The notes under the pieces: model-generated
Told to the model about the DNA's origin: nothing
What the model saw: only the letters and a program-made list of their open reading frames with translations
Database searches by the model: none
From: Stramonita haemastoma
Taxonomy: Eukaryota; Mollusca; Gastropoda; Neogastropoda; Muricidae
Length of the DNA stretch: 64,000 bases
Reading direction: 5' to 3'
NCBI GenBank assembly: GCA_030674155.1
Contig: CM060335.1
Coordinates: 46,040,502 to 46,104,501 of the forward strand
Shown here: positions 1 through 11,524 of the stretch, piece by piece
Numbering within the stretch: the first letter of the stretch is position 1
Layout of the letters: each line of letters opens with the position of its first letter
Translations under genes and position numbers: made by a program

Positions 1-485
1 TGCAGATATAGATGCACAAACAGCAAAATTGGTTGGTTGTTTTGCCGAGTAAGGTGTGAAACTTGCACTACGTCTCTCGCATTGTGCTACTTGCTAGTGA
101 AAGTTGGGCTTTCATTCACAAGTGGTGTCGAAAAGTGGAACACGGTCAGAAAATAACAAACCACTGCACTTAAGTTAGAAAAACCCTGATTTATTGGCAA
201 ATCATGGAATACAAACCTTTCACATCTTCGGAAAATCATTTGGTCGTCAAAATGGTAGAGTGACTCATTCTGAAGTTACAGCGCATCGAACATGGCCTCC
301 GTTCTGCTGCTGTACCCGTCAGCAGCAAAGCACACACATACACAGCACTTGTTTTCTGGCCATGCAAACTGTCATTGTGAGTCCACTCTGAAATCAGATG
401 TACTGTTAATCTGCTTTTGTATGGGGGCTTCAACTTCATGTTAAACTGAGAAACGCATAGGATCTTCACAAGAGAGTGTGTTGAT

Positions 486-486
<1 letters not shown>
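1..486. other. Unassigned sequence
   Basis: I see no gene, repeat or element here. The short open frames have no recognisable motif and are not supported. Confidence 0.5.

Positions 487-565
<79 letters not shown>
487..565. repeat. (CT)n microsatellite
   Basis: About 39 perfect CT units. It makes serine/leucine or arginine/glutamate runs in several frames, which are artefacts of the repeat. Confidence 0.97.
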
Positions 566-568
<3 letters not shown>

Positions 569-904
569 GTTTCTCTCCCCCACCCCAACTCCCCTCATCA
601 CTAGTTCCCCCCACCTCTGTTGCTGTCTCCTTCCCTTTGTCTACAGTTTTCCTTCCCCTCACTCCCCTCTTTACTAGTCGTCCCTTACCCCTTCCTCTCA
701 TTTACAATAGCATGTTGCACACACGCGCGCGCGGGCAACACACAGACACACACACACATGCACACACACACACACACACACACAGAGCTATTTTGGTATC
801 TTCCCTTTTGAAAGCTTTAAAAAGAAATAATAATTTTGAACATTATTCAGGGCTAACCCATATATCACTTGTCAAGTTATCAGACTTGTTCAGGTTTGCA
901 TCTT
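566..904. repeat. Pyrimidine-rich tract and short (CA)n
   Basis: A C/T-rich stretch with few purines runs to about 710, followed by an interrupted (CA)n at 738-785. The remainder to 904 is unassigned. Confidence 0.7.
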
Positions 905-1180
905 TTGGATGAGACGATAAACCGAGGTCCTGTTTGTTACATATCACTATTCAGTGTATGAAAAGAACCCATGGCAACAAAGGGGTTGACCCTGGCAAAA
1001 TTCTGTAGAAAACAGCCACTCTGATAGGGGAACACATACAGTTGCATGCAGGAAAAAGAAAAAAATGGGTAGGCGCTGCACTTGTGGCAACGGGCTCTCC
1101 CCGGGGAGAGCAGCCCGAATTTCACGCAGAGAAATCTGCTGTGACATAAAGTGGTATGAAATACAAATACAAATGTTAAT
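905..1180 (+). mobile_element. tRNA-derived SINE family S2, tRNA head missing
   Basis: It begins in the SINE core (GATGAGACGATAAACCGAGG), skips some bases, then shows the S2 3' half: 'agaacccatggcaaca', 'ccctggcaaaattctgtag' and the tail 'agagaaatctgctgtgac'. The same 3' tail recurs at 3855-3962, and reverse copies lie at 2385-2600, 2860-3065 and 7237-7580. The family assignment comes from comparing these copies with each other. Confidence 0.75.
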
Positions 1181-1524
1181 GAAAAAAACCCAAAAGCTTA
1201 TGAACTTTGTAGTGTAAAGAAATTGGAAGGGGGAGGAGCAAACAATTTTTTTTTTAAACATAATTAGAAAAATAAGAAGTTAAAAGTCATATATTTTTCC
1301 CATTGAAAAAGTGTGTCACAAACAGCGGGCAAATATACTGGAACTCTGTGAAAAATACCACAGATTGCCATGAAAATACAGAAATCAGTAAAATCAGTGG
1401 TATGGGGGTGCACACGTCTGCTTTTGGCAGGAAAAGTAAAAATAAATACAGCTTAGGCATATCCATAATTTTGTTTTTTTGCCTGTTCACGCAGTAGCCA
1501 TGAGTGGCAGTGGGAACATACCCC
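1181..1524. other. Unassigned sequence
   Basis: AT-rich sequence between two repeats, without a recognisable gene or repeat. Confidence 0.45.
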
Positions 1525-2100
1525 AAAGAGTGGAGAGTTAAGTCAAATAGAATTCCAGGGGTATGCTACAGTCTACTGTATTTTCAAAAGATGTGGTGTG
1601 ATTCAACACGAGTGCAAGATGATATATGTGCGTGTTTACACTGTGGATGAGGGTAGAAAATGTGACCAGCAAAAGAAGGGGATTGAAGTCTGCCCAACTG
1701 TTGGAACAGGAGACCTTGTCTTCTCCAGTGTAGCTGCTGTGCACACTGGGATTTGAACCCGTGAACTTAGGATCAGTTATTCTATCCACTGTCTTCTCCA
1801 GTGTAGCTGCTGTGCACACTGGGGTTTGAACCCGTGAACTTAGGATCAGTTATTCTATCCACTGTCTTCTTCAGTGTAGCTGCTGTGCACACTGGGGTTT
1901 GAACCCATGAACTTAGGATCAGTTATTCTATCCACTGTCTTCTCCAGTGTAGCTGCTGTGCACACTGGGTTTGAACCCATGAACTTAGGATCAGTTATTC
2001 TATCCACTGTCTTCTTCAGTGTAGCTGCTGTGCACACTGGGGTTTGAAACCCATGAACTTAGGATCAGTTATTCTATCCACTCAGCTAACTTGACCCATT
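1525..2100 (-). repeat. Tandem array of tRNA-like SINE heads, about 73-bp unit
   Basis: Five copies of a 72-73 bp unit start near 1731, 1804, 1877, 1950 and 2022. Read on the minus strand each unit contains a B-box-like GGTTCAAACCCC and the sequence AGTGGATAGAATAACTGATC. The outermost unit also carries an A-box-like TAGCTGAGTGG near 2080. This looks like the 5' half of a tRNA-derived SINE multiplied in tandem, with the 3' body (about 1525-1720) on the far side. Units are nearly identical, so expansion is recent or homogenised. Short minus-strand ORFs across it only reflect the repeat. Whether Pol III transcribes it cannot be told. Confidence 0.8.
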
Positions 2101-2384
2101 AAATGCTTTTTTACAGCCAGTAATTTTGTAAAGAAAGTGTGATTTTTTTTTAATGGGGGGAGGGGGGGGGGGGGCATGCAAGCATTAATATACTTTATAT
2201 CACGTTTCAATCATGAGAGATTTCTCTGCATGTTATTTAGGCTGCTGTCCTTCAGAAGGGTACATAACCACAAGAACAGTGCCACCTGGGTTTGTTTGTG
2301 TTTTTTTCTCTGTGTGTGTGTGGGGGGGGGGGGTTGTTTGTGTGTGTGTGTGCGTATTGTTTCCTGTGAGAGTGGATTTTTTTC
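2101..2384. repeat. Low-complexity poly(G) and GT-rich sequence
   Basis: Contains G runs at 2155-2174 and near 2322, and a short (GT)n. No gene seen. Confidence 0.7.
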
Positions 2385-2600
2385 CTTGAAATTTTGCCAT
2401 GAATAATCTGATTGCTCTAGGTTCTTTTACATGTACTAAATGTATTGTACACAAATTGATAGTTTATCATTTCATCCAAGACTAACAACACCTAGACCAC
2501 TACTCAAGGTCTAGTGAAATTGAGAAAATTTTGTGTTTTAAACAACAATTTCAACCTGTGACTTCTCACTTTTTAGACAGGTGCATAATGTTTAGACTTC
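2385..2600 (-). mobile_element. SINE family S2, diverged copy
   Basis: Aligns by eye with the copy at 2860-3065: 'ggttcttttacatgtacta', 'catttcatccaagacta' and a tRNA-like end near 2600. It is clearly older than its neighbour. Confidence 0.6.
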
Positions 2601-2685
2601 CAGTGTGTGTGTGTGTGTGAGCGCGCACATACGCAGTCAGAGATTATGTTTCTAATGGTTCACTTTTTCTGTTCATTGTGTTCAG

Positions 2686-2761
2686 GGACCTGGTGAATCC
2701 TAAGACAGCTGAAGGTGGTGGAAAGAGGCCATCAGATAGAGAGCTGATGCACCTTTCTCAG
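2686..2761 (+). other. Candidate internal exon (host transcript, unidentified)
   Basis: A pyrimidine-rich stretch ending TTCAG at 2681-2685 precedes 76 nt that end CAG followed by the donor-like GTAGGT. Only one frame is open; it would encode 25 residues starting DLVNPKTAEGGGKR and ending HLSQ at a codon boundary. I do not recognise the protein. The exon is a prediction from splice-site appearance and from composition unlike its surroundings. It could equally be non-coding or chance. Confidence 0.3.
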
Positions 2762-2859
2762 GTAGGTGTGCACGTGCGTGTGCATGCATGTGTCCATTAT
2801 GTTTTGTAGGAATAGTTTCCCTATAAGAGCATATCTGTTTTAAAACTGAATTTTACCAG

Positions 2860-3065
2860 GGACAACTCTCTTGTTGCCATGGGTTCTTTTACATGCGCTA
2901 AATATGTGTTTCACATGGGATCTTGGCTTATTGTTTCATCTGAAAGACTAGCACCAAGACCACTTTCACCATCTAGTGGATGGGGGAAAACATTCAGACA
3001 CAACATGAGATTGAACCCAGACTTTGCTCTCTCTGCAGGTGTATTACCTCTAGGCCACTGATCCA
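2860..3065 (-). mobile_element. SINE family S2
   Basis: Contains 'gggacaactctcttgttgcc', the core 'tgtttcatctgaaagactag', a B-box-like 'gattgaacccag' and the terminal tRNA-like 'acctctaggccactgatcca'. The tRNA-like end at the right means the element reads on the minus strand. Confidence 0.8.
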
Positions 3066-3539
3066 CTGTTTCCTTTTTTTTTTTAAACCCAACCGCTTTA
3101 GTATTTAATAAAATTCAGATATGCTGTAATGACTACAATGAAAAAAGACAACATTGCAAATATTACCAAATGCTGCTATAGGAACCCCAAAGTACTATGA
3201 TATTCTCCCAGAAGAGGTGTTTAAAAAATATTCCGTTTTCAATATATGACACTTTGCCTGTGTTCTTTTGTTCTGGCAACCAGGTAGTGATACTTAGACA
3301 CTGGGATGGGCACAGGATGTCCATTATGCTGTGGTATTTGCCCATGTGGCACTTTTTTATGTATAGTTTTGTACTTTAACATGTTTGTTATCCTTTTATT
3401 ATTATTTTTTTGTTGTAATCTGGGGATGAGAAGTAAAGTAGAATGGCTGGCGTCCTCAGCACAGCCTGGTTTATTTGCCTTTAGGAATGAAATGATTTAG
3501 GTATTGTGTTATTTAATGGGATTTTTTTTTCAGATGGAC
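3066..3539. other. Unassigned sequence
   Basis: No gene or repeat recognised. Short ORFs on both strands have no motif. Confidence 0.4.
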
Positions 3540-3790
3540 TATGTTAGATATCGTCATTTGGACAAGATTATGAACCGAGGCCCCGTGTGCGAATGCACGC
3601 AGAACATCTTGCGCACACATTTAAACCCCGTTCTGCCTTTCAGAAGAGCAAGCCAGTGTGTGCTGGTAGGAGCGGATGACAAAATTATAAAAACCAGCAT
3701 GCACACAGGTGTCGTGTTTAGACACCATCCCTGAGGAAAAATTGGGGAGTTGAAGTCCCCAGGGCAGCTTAGGGCTGTGTGTATGTGTGT
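3540..3790 (+). mobile_element. SINE family S3
   Basis: Shares the SINE core with S1 ('gccccgtgtgcgaatgcacg', 'cagaacatcttgcgcacaca') but has a different 3' part: 'cacacaggtgtcgtgttta' then 'gacaccatccctgagg'. The same 3' part is at 41930-42000 and, inverted, near 12450 and 16240. Confidence 0.75.
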
Positions 3791-3793
3791 GTG

Positions 3794-3795
<2 letters not shown>

Positions 3796-3853
<58 letters not shown>
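3796..3853. repeat. (AT)n microsatellite
   Basis: About 28 AT units, preceded by a short (GT)n, separating two SINE pieces. Confidence 0.97.
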
Positions 3854-3854
<1 letters not shown>

Positions 3855-3855
<1 letters not shown>

Positions 3856-3962
3856 GGGTAGGCGCTGCACTTGTGGCGACACGCTCTCCCCAGGGAGAGC
3901 AGCCCAAATTTCACACAGAGAAATCTGCTGTGACATAAACTGATAAAGTGGTATAAAATAAA
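3855..3962 (+). mobile_element. SINE S2, 3' tail only
   Basis: Nearly identical to 1064-1180: 'gggtaggcgctgcacttgtg', 'gagagcagcccaaatttcac', ending in an A-rich tail. Confidence 0.75.
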
Positions 3963-4264
3963 ATAAATGAAAATATTGGACGGTAGTAGGAAGACTTGGT
4001 TTCGAATTTGAAGTTGACAGTTACTGAAGCCACTGAAACTGAGTGAGGTGACAGCCCTGATATGGCTTTTGTGGTTGGTAGGGCTGTAAATAGTATGGAA
4101 TGAAATGGAAGAGGTGTTTAGATTTGATATTTGTCTTCTGTCGAGAAGGAAGAGTGATTGCAGATCATTGTAGACTAAAATGAATTTGTAGACTAAAATG
4201 AATTTGAAAATACAGAATTTGTGTGTGGTAAATTTTGCTTCTTTTTACTGTTATTTATTGACAG

Positions 4265-4409
4265 ATAGGAGGACAGACATCATCTCAGACTGGACAGGCT
4301 TGAGGCTGAGTGAAGGAAGGAAGACAGAAAAAGATGGGGAGAGAGAGAGGGCTGGTGGTCTGGTCAGCCATGGTGTTCCTGCAGTGAAGAAGACTGCCTA
4401 ATACCCAGG
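4265..4409 (+). other. Candidate exon with stop codon (unidentified)
   Basis: An acceptor-like 'tttattgacag' at 4254-4264 precedes 145 nt, followed by the donor-like GTAAGA at 4410. Joined in phase to the candidate exon at 2686-2761 it would add IGGQTSSQTGQA and stop. A second frame (RRTDIISDWTGLRL...) stays open to a stop near 4401. The phase agreement is suggestive only. The distal part overlaps a short duplicated segment. Confidence 0.25.
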
Positions 4410-4510
4410 GTAAGAGAACTATATTGAAAGACATGCCTTTTAAAAATGTATATATTGAAGATTGCCTGATACCCAATGTAAGAGAACTATATTGACATGC
4501 CTTAAAAAAA
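4395..4510 (+). repeat. Two-copy direct repeat, about 60 bp
   Basis: 'gcctaatacccagggtaaga' at 4396 recurs as 'gcctgatacccaatgtaaga' near 4464, both followed by 'gaactatattga' and 'catgcctt'. The second copy also reproduces a weaker version of the donor-like site. Confidence 0.7.
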
Positions 4511-4762
4511 AATCTATATCTATTTTTGTTCATTGGCTACAGCTCCAAGGTTGACTAATGGTGAGATTTTGCGTATGCGACCGTTTTTGCCCACCATGAA
4601 GGTAGCCACATTCCGACTTGTGTGCTGGGTATGTTTGTGTTTCTGTTACTCACTGATCATTAACATGAATTATGAGATCTTTTACATGTATATTTCATTT
4701 TCTGCATATGCATACATATATATACATACATACATATATATATATACATACATACATATATA

Positions 4763-5772
<1,010 letters not shown>

Positions 5773-5945
5773 GAGAATTAAAGCACTAACAGGTATGCAC
5801 TTGAAGTTGACCTGGAGGATTGTAAAAATTTCCACCTTTAATTAATTCACCAGATGCTGCAAGGATTTGACTCACGACTTCATGGACCGATGAGATTTAA
5901 GTCGGACAGTCTGAACTTCCTGGCTACAGTGTCCGTTATATTGAC

Positions 5946-6475
5946 ATGGGAATGCTTAGATATCTTAAAGTATTTGAAACAAAATGTGCATTATGTAATA
6001 GATATTGAAATATAGATAAAAGCCTAGCAATTCTTAAGTATTTGAAACAGAATTTGCGTAATGTACTAGATACTAACATAGATAAAAGCCTAGCTATTCT
6101 AAAGTCTTTGAAACAAAATTTGCGTAATGTAATAGATATTGACATGATGTAAAAGCTTAGCCATTCTAAGATGCTTGAAACAAAATTTGGGTAAAGAAAT
6201 AGATATTGAAATATATAAAAGCCTAACTATTCTAAAGTGTTTGAAACAAAATTTGGGTAAAATAATAGATATGGACATGTATATATATAAAAGTCTAGCT
6301 ATGTTGAAGTGTTTGAAACAACATTTTCTGTAGGGTCTAGCCTTCACCAGGCAAGTAAAGGCAAAATTTGGGTAAAGTAATAGATATGGACATGTATATA
6401 TAATAAGAGTCTAGCCATGTTGAAGTGTTTGAAACAACATTTTCTGTAGGGTCTAGCCTTCATCAGGCAATTAAA
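5946..6475 (+). repeat. Tandem repeat, about 60-65 bp unit
   Basis: About six units of 'taaaagcctagctattctaa', 'gtgtttgaaacaaaattt' and 'gggtaaagtaatagatatt'. The last two units (about 6300-6475) carry an extra block 'ttctgtagggtctagccttc' and are closer to each other than to the rest, indicating a later higher-order duplication. Confidence 0.8.
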
Positions 6476-6734
6476 GGGACAGACAGCTGTTCACAGTGAC
6501 ACTTTAGCATAAAAAAAAGGTAAAGGTGTCCCATAACCTCTGTGGTAGTAGGGGAGCTAGGCATCAGAGACCTCAGCTTCTCTAGGGGCCAGCATGTTGA
6601 GGGTGGCACCCATCTCTTCCTCACTGCTTTACCTTCCCTGGCCCTAAATAGGGCAGGTACCCATTTACAGCTGGGGGAACTGTACTGTAGCCAAGGCGCT
6701 CAAACGGTCACCCATCCAGTTGGCAACCATACTC

Positions 6735-6984
6735 AACGCTGCTTAATTTGAGACAGTAAACTGAGGCCCACTGTGCAAACGCACGCAGAACATCTTGCGC
6801 ACACTTTAAATCCTGTTCCGCTTTTCATAAGAGTAGGCCATCATGTGCCGGTAGGAACAGATGACAATATTTATGCAACTGCATGCACATGGGGACTGGA
6901 TGAAAAAAAGCGCAAGAGTGCTTACTTTATTATCCTCAATATAAAAGAATAAAATAAAAAATAAATAAATAAATAAAATTAAAT
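6735..6984 (+). mobile_element. SINE family S1, head missing
   Basis: Core 'acgcacgcagaacatcttgc', then 'gccatcatgtgccggtagga' and the S1 3' end 'ttatcctcaatataaaagaa' with an (AATA)n tail. Confidence 0.8.
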
Positions 6985-7033
6985 TGACTTGGGGAAAGCA
7001 TGCGCTCTGACCACTGAGCTATCCCGCCCCCCA
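6985..7033 (-). mobile_element. Isolated tRNA-like SINE head
   Basis: On the minus strand it reads 'gggcgggatagctcagtggt', an A-box-like tRNA D-arm followed by 'cagagcgcatgct'. No T-arm or intact cloverleaf follows, so it is not called a tRNA gene. Confidence 0.55.
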
Positions 7034-7179
7034 GTAACACTTTGATGTCATATTTTCTTGGGAGTTCTGTCATTTTCTTGTTTGTGTATATCACTTGTGA
7101 AATAAGAGTGTTCAGGTGTGATACATTAGTTGTTGTTTTCTGGTTGAAATCCAGGCAGTGATAGTAGAAATGCTATATT

Positions 7180-7236
7180 TGTGTGTGTGTGTGTGTGTGT
7201 GTGTATCGTATTGTATTGTATTGTATTGTATTGTAT
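7180..7236. repeat. (GT)n-(GTATT)n microsatellite
   Basis: A GT run followed by five TTGTA-type pentamers, next to the 3' end of the S2 copy on the right. Confidence 0.9.
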
Positions 7237-7580
7237 ATCATGGCAGATTTCTCAGCATAAAATTTGGGCTTTGTCCCTAGGAAAATCTTGTGACATCATA
7301 AGTAGCAGCACCCATGAAAAAATCACATGTATTTATTTTCCAGTGACTGGCTTTTTTTTTGCTTTTTTTTTGGACAGTATTTTTTCCAGAGACTACTCTT
7401 ATTGCCATAGCAATAGCACTGTTTGTCACATCGGGGACTTTGCTTTATTGTCTCATCCAAAAGACTAGCACCCAGACCATCACTTGAGACCTTGCGAATG
7501 GGGAGAAATTTGGGTTATAAGGATAGACTGGCAGCTTTTTGCTTTGAAGATGGGTGCATTACCTCTAGACCACTGATCCA
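7237..7580 (-). mobile_element. SINE family S2, near complete
   Basis: On the plus strand the order is the 3' tail ('ggcagatttctcagcataaa'), the middle ('gagactactcttattgccat'), the core ('gtctcatccaaaagactagc') and a tRNA-like end ('acctctagaccactgatcca'). This is the complete S2 order, reversed. Confidence 0.75.
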
Positions 7581-7635
7581 CCCTGTGTGTGTGTTTATGT
7601 GTGTGTGTGTGTTTAATTATTTATTTTATTTTATT

Positions 7636-7962
7636 CTTTTATATCGAGGATAATGGAATAAGCACTCATGTGCTTTTTTTTTACATCCAGTCTCTCTGTG
7701 TATGCAGTTTTGTTAATCTTGTCATCTGTTCCCACCGGCACACAATGGCTTACTCTTATGAAAAGCGGAACAGGATTTAATGTGTACGCAAGATGTTCTG
7801 CGTGCGTTTGCACATGGGCCATTGGTTTAGTCTCATCCGAAGGACTGGGGGGAGTGGAGTCCGCACTGATGTTAACTCCAGGAGAGAAATGTCCTCCAGG
7901 AATCGAACTCTGATCGTCAAATTGCAAGCGCAATGTTCTGACCACTAGGCTATCCCCTCCCC
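7636..7962 (-). mobile_element. SINE family S1, near full length
   Basis: Reads on the minus strand. The tRNA-like head has A box 'gatagcctagtggtcagaac' and B box 'gttcgattcctgg'-like sequence at the right end; the core is in the middle; the 3' end 'ttatcctcgatataaaagaa' is at the left. Length is about 330 bp. It defines S1 with the copy at 58437-58782. Confidence 0.85.
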
Positions 7963-7977
7963 CCATATGTGTGTGTT

Positions 7978-8050
7978 GTAATAATAATAATAATACATGG
8001 AATTTGTATAGCGCTATATCTTGCTATATCATTAAGCAAGCATGCGTATA
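7978..8050 (+). repeat. ATA-rich stretch with 'tatagcgctatat' motif
   Basis: (ATA)n then 'catggaatttgtatagcgct'. A related string occurs near 12230-12280 ('tgtggaatttgtacagtgct'). This is probably the 3' part of another old interspersed repeat. Confidence 0.4.
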
Positions 8051-8317
8051 ATTATTTGTGTGTGCTTTGTTTTAGTTTTTCATGCAGGAATCAAAAGTGC
8101 TAGTCTTGTCTGTCTGATTAGTGAGTGTGTGTATGAGTGAGTGAATGTGAGTGAGTGAGGGAGAGGTGTTCGTAGTGAGTGTGTTGTTTTTTTGTTTGGC
8201 ATTTTTCAGTTGGGTTTTTTAGTTTGTTTGTTTTTTTCTTTTTGGGGGGAGGGGGGGGGGGGGGTCTTTTACACATCAGTGTACATGTTGGACTCAAAGA
8301 TTTTTTTGTGTTTACAG

Positions 8318-8386
8318 GGTTGGTGTTATCAAGACAGCCCAAGACATGGATGAGACATCCTCATTGACACTGCAGTAACTCTCATA
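8318..8386 (+). other. Candidate exon (unidentified)
   Basis: Acceptor-like 'tttttttgtgtttacag' ends at 8317 and a strong donor GTAAGT begins at 8387. One frame, entered with one leading base, reads VGVIKTAQDMDETSSLTLQ to a TAA. Its phase does not fit the candidate exons at 2686 and 4265 in their open frames, so it may be alternative, non-coding or spurious. Confidence 0.25.
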
Positions 8387-8459
8387 GTAAGTGCTTGTGT
8401 GTGTGTACATGTGTGTAGTGATGTTTTCTTTAAAAAAAAATTCCATTCAGTTTTGTATA

Positions 8460-8489
8460 TAAAGCCCCATTCACTTTACCCCATTCACT

Positions 8490-8520
<31 letters not shown>

Positions 8521-8655
8521 ATCCACTTTACCCCCATTCACTTTACCCCATTCACTTTACCCCCATTCACTTTACCCCCATTCACTTTACCCCCATTCAC
8601 TTTACCCCCATTCACTTTACCCCCATTCACTTTACCCCCATTCACTTTACCCCAG
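8460..8655 (+). repeat. Minisatellite of 15-16 bp with poly(C)
   Basis: About ten copies of CATTCACTTTACCCC(C), with a poly(C) run at about 8495-8520. Confidence 0.95.
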
Positions 8656-8659
8656 TTCC

Positions 8660-9095
8660 TAGGCTAGAGCTTTGGAGTTCACCAGTGGACAGATTTTGCA
8701 TTATATACATGTGACAGTTTTTGCATTATATACATGGGACTGTTTTTGCATTATATACATGTGACAGTTTTTGCATTATATACATGTGACTGTTTTTGCC
8801 TACTATGAAGGTAGCTGCATTCTGACTTCTGAGATGTGTGCTGGGTATGTTCATGTTTCCATAACTCTGTGACACAAGTTAACATGATTTTTTAATGTGT
8901 ATATTTGATTTTTTGCATGTGTATATACATGAAGGGAATTAGGGCACTGGCAGGTCTGCACTTTGAACTTAGAAATAGTAAATATCCCCACCCTTAATTC
9001 ACCAGATGTCACTGAAATTCAAACTCATGATTTCATGGACCCATTGGGATTGAAGTCAAACAGTTTTCACTACGCAGCTATAGTGTCCATCAGTT
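8660..9095 (-). mobile_element. SINE family S4 with internal 27-bp tandem repeat
   Basis: Uninterrupted S4 order: 'ggagttcaccagtgga', four tandem copies of 'gtttttgcattatatacatg' (8690-8800), 'aaggtagctgcattctgact', 'gaattagggcactggcaggt', 'ttaattcaccagatgtcac' and a degenerate tRNA-like end near 9090. It serves as reference for the split copy at 4535-5945. Confidence 0.75.
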
Positions 9096-10099
9096 TGGCA
9101 TTATTTTAAAAATCTTGGTATGCGGTTAATCACTTTCTGCAATAAACAACAATATTTACTTCCACAGTTCTCAAAGCTGCAGATCTATCCATTCCTTCTG
9201 TTAGATCAGATTGGTCTAAAAAACAACACTCTGGAAATGTTTGGCGGAATGCAGTTTGTGAAGAGGCAATTAACTCTCAGAGGACAGCCGTCCACTATAG
9301 CAGATCAGTGTAAAGCAACGGTTTTGGACGGCTGTCCGCTATAGTGGATTTGCTGTTTGCAGATTTTTCATGTGGCGTCTGCATGATACTGTGACTAGTG
9401 CAGCTTAACATGGCTTCGTGAGCCTATCCAAGGTCAAATGCAGAGTGTTGTTGGATGATTCTATGTGTTCTGAATTCTTTGATCATGGTTGTAGAGAGTA
9501 GCTGACACTGAGTAGTGACACAGAGTACAAAATTCAGAGTATTTTCTTCATGCTAGTCAAAGCTCAAATATTGAAGTGGGAGCTTTAATCTTTTGATATT
9601 TACTAACCCAGTATGTTATTCATAAGTCCAGAAAATTTCATTTTCTTGCTATATGTTTTGTATTTTTTATGATTTTTTTTACTAACCATTACAAATGGGC
9701 CACTTGTCGGGGAAAAGCAAGGGAGAGAACTGGCCATCCGGAGTGAGTTAGTAATAGAAGAATGAAATATATGCACTGTTAAAATCACCTATAAGTCGCA
9801 CAAAACTGTTTAACGTATAGAAAAACAGCAACAAAGTTATAGCTGAATCTAAAAGACACTACTGGTCTTACTTTTGTAATAAAAAAAATTTCAAACCGTA
9901 AACTTGAGCAGACAGTTTGGAAACAGTAAATGAAATGAAAAACGGAATGACTTTATCTGCTTATCCCATAACAGTAGATCACAAAGAGTTTCCAAACAAC
10001 TTTGAAAAAGCAAACATTTTTTAGAAATATTTTTCAAGTTTATGAGCTTTAAAAGGTTTATCTTCAAGCATTCAAAAACACAGAACAAAGGAAGAAAAT
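9096..10099. other. Unassigned sequence with a 12-bp perfect inverted repeat
   Basis: No gene seen. Around 9293-9339, GGACAGCCGTCC and its exact complement GGACGGCTGTCC are separated by about 32 bp, flanked by 'actatagcag' and 'gctatagtgg'. It may be one end of a TIR element or a folded structure. Confidence 0.4.
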
Positions 10100-10399
10100 A
10101 AGGACGAGTACAGAGCTAGAGATACACAACCTGACAATAATCATTACATTAATGCTCCTATTAATTAAAAATGAAGTACTGGATGCATTATCTTATCTGT
10201 CAAATAAGAAATTAACAGTTGGACTTTATGGTATTTCTAATGACATGTTAAAATCAACCAGAAACCTGGATTGCCTTTTTGTAGGATAAACTACATAATT
10301 TTTTTTCCCAAAATGTTGGTTTACAGGTTATGTACCTAATATTTGGAGACAATCAATTGTTGTATCAATAGTATAGCAGGGAAGACCTAGAAATGATGT

Positions 10400-10763
10400 T
10401 ACAGACCTATTGCTTTGACAAATCATGTCTGTAAACTAATGGAAAGAATTGTTTTAAGAAGATTGGTTCACTTCTGTTGTAGAAACGACATATCAGTGAA
10501 CCAAACAGGCTTTCAAAAAGGAAAATTGCCAAAAAATATCCTTGCAATATATTTTTACATTAAAAAAATTTACGATCAAGTATGGCATGCAAAATATTTT
10601 TATATAAACTAAAATATATAGGACTGTGGGGACACATCTACTACTATATAAAAAGTTTATTCAGTATAAGGAGCATGCAAGTATGGGTAGGGAATACATA
10701 TTCAAACTTTAGACCTACAGACGGGTTTACCTCAAAGCTTGAACAAAGAACATTTCCTCTTTA
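10400..10763 (+). pseudogene. Reverse transcriptase fragment of RNase H LINE
   Basis: After broken pieces resembling 'GYVPNIWRQSIVV' upstream, the frame at 10415-10612 reads TNHVCKLMERIVLRRLVHFC and NQTGFQKG. These match the RT block 'ISLT..CK..ERI...RL' and 'Q.GFR.G' of non-LTR RTs. The overlapping frame 10582-10764 continues with YKLKYIGLWGHIYYYIKSLF and SMQVWVGN, the next conserved RT region. A frameshift lies near 10600 and no catalytic aspartate pair is present, so it is non-functional. Confidence 0.65.
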
Positions 10764-10979
10764 ACTACTATCCAATCCTATTTGACAGAATTACTAGACA
10801 AAGCAGGAATCATTCTTGAGAATGTTGATGTAGATCAAAAAATCATGACTTGTTCAAAGTGAAAGCAAAACAAAGCATGTTTTGACATTGACCATACATC
10901 TTACAAGAAAGATGGTAATCCACATTGTAATTAGTTCCGTTAGATCACACGTTGCAAACACATAACCAAAATCATTTGA

Positions 10980-11345
10980 AAATTAACACAGATGGTTCTC
11001 TTCTTAGCAGTCAACAAGCAGGTGTAGCCTTTGTCATCCCCAAACATAAAACTGTAAAATGTTGTTACCTTGGAAAAAATTGATCTGTTCATACTGCAGA
11101 ACTTATTGCCATTTCTATGGCTTTAAGCCATATCAGTGCCTTGCCTTTTTCTGTCCTCCAAGTTTTGGTTTGTGTCAATTTAAAATCAGCCGTACTTTCT
11201 CTTTGATCTGTTTCAGCTAAAAAACATTCTAAGATTGTGACAGAAATAAATTGTCAAATACATTGTCTACCATTAAGAGGAACAGCTGTAAGCTTTTGTT
11301 GGGTCCCCTCATATCTCAGATTTTATTATAATAAGTGGGCTGACC
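10980..11345 (+). pseudogene. RNase H domain remnant
   Basis: The frame reads TDGSLLSSQQAGVAFVIP, then HTAELIAISMALSHI, then VLVCVNLKSAV, and ends CWVPSYLRFYYNKWADRTAK. This is the family order of RNase HI: catalytic D in TDGS, E in AELIA, the third D position replaced (VNLKS rather than a TDSKS-like motif), and the WVPSH-like block with H replaced by Y but the final D in ADR/AK kept. In-frame stops occur near 11090 and 11205. An intact frame from 11237 to 11620 covers the last part and runs into the TIR element. Confidence 0.65.
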
Positions 11346-11524
11346 GAACTGCCAAAATGGGTGCAAGACACGAGGAAGGATCTGTTAAATTGACTTATCC
11401 ACTTTCCATATATGAGACTGACAGTTTATTGGAAAAGGATTCAGAGAATCAAATGAAGTTATTGGGTAACAACTTTGGTAACATTTCTGATAAACATATC
11501 AAGACTTATAAGCTAAATCATATA

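Noticed and set aside
3554..3907. Minus-strand ORFs of isoleucine/tyrosine repeats
   Set aside because: Translation of an (AT)n tract fused to SINE sequence.
5936..6347. Minus-strand ORFs with repeated ILFQRL/KFCFKHF
   Set aside because: Direct product of the 60-65 bp tandem repeat.
7918..7962. tRNA gene on the minus strand (also at 58740-58782 and 36127-36180)
   Set aside because: These are tRNA-derived heads of S1 SINEs; no full cloverleaf or 3' end.
10891..10940. CCHC zinc knuckle in the RNase H LINE
   Set aside because: Cysteines and histidines near 10850-10940 are not in a consistent frame or spacing.
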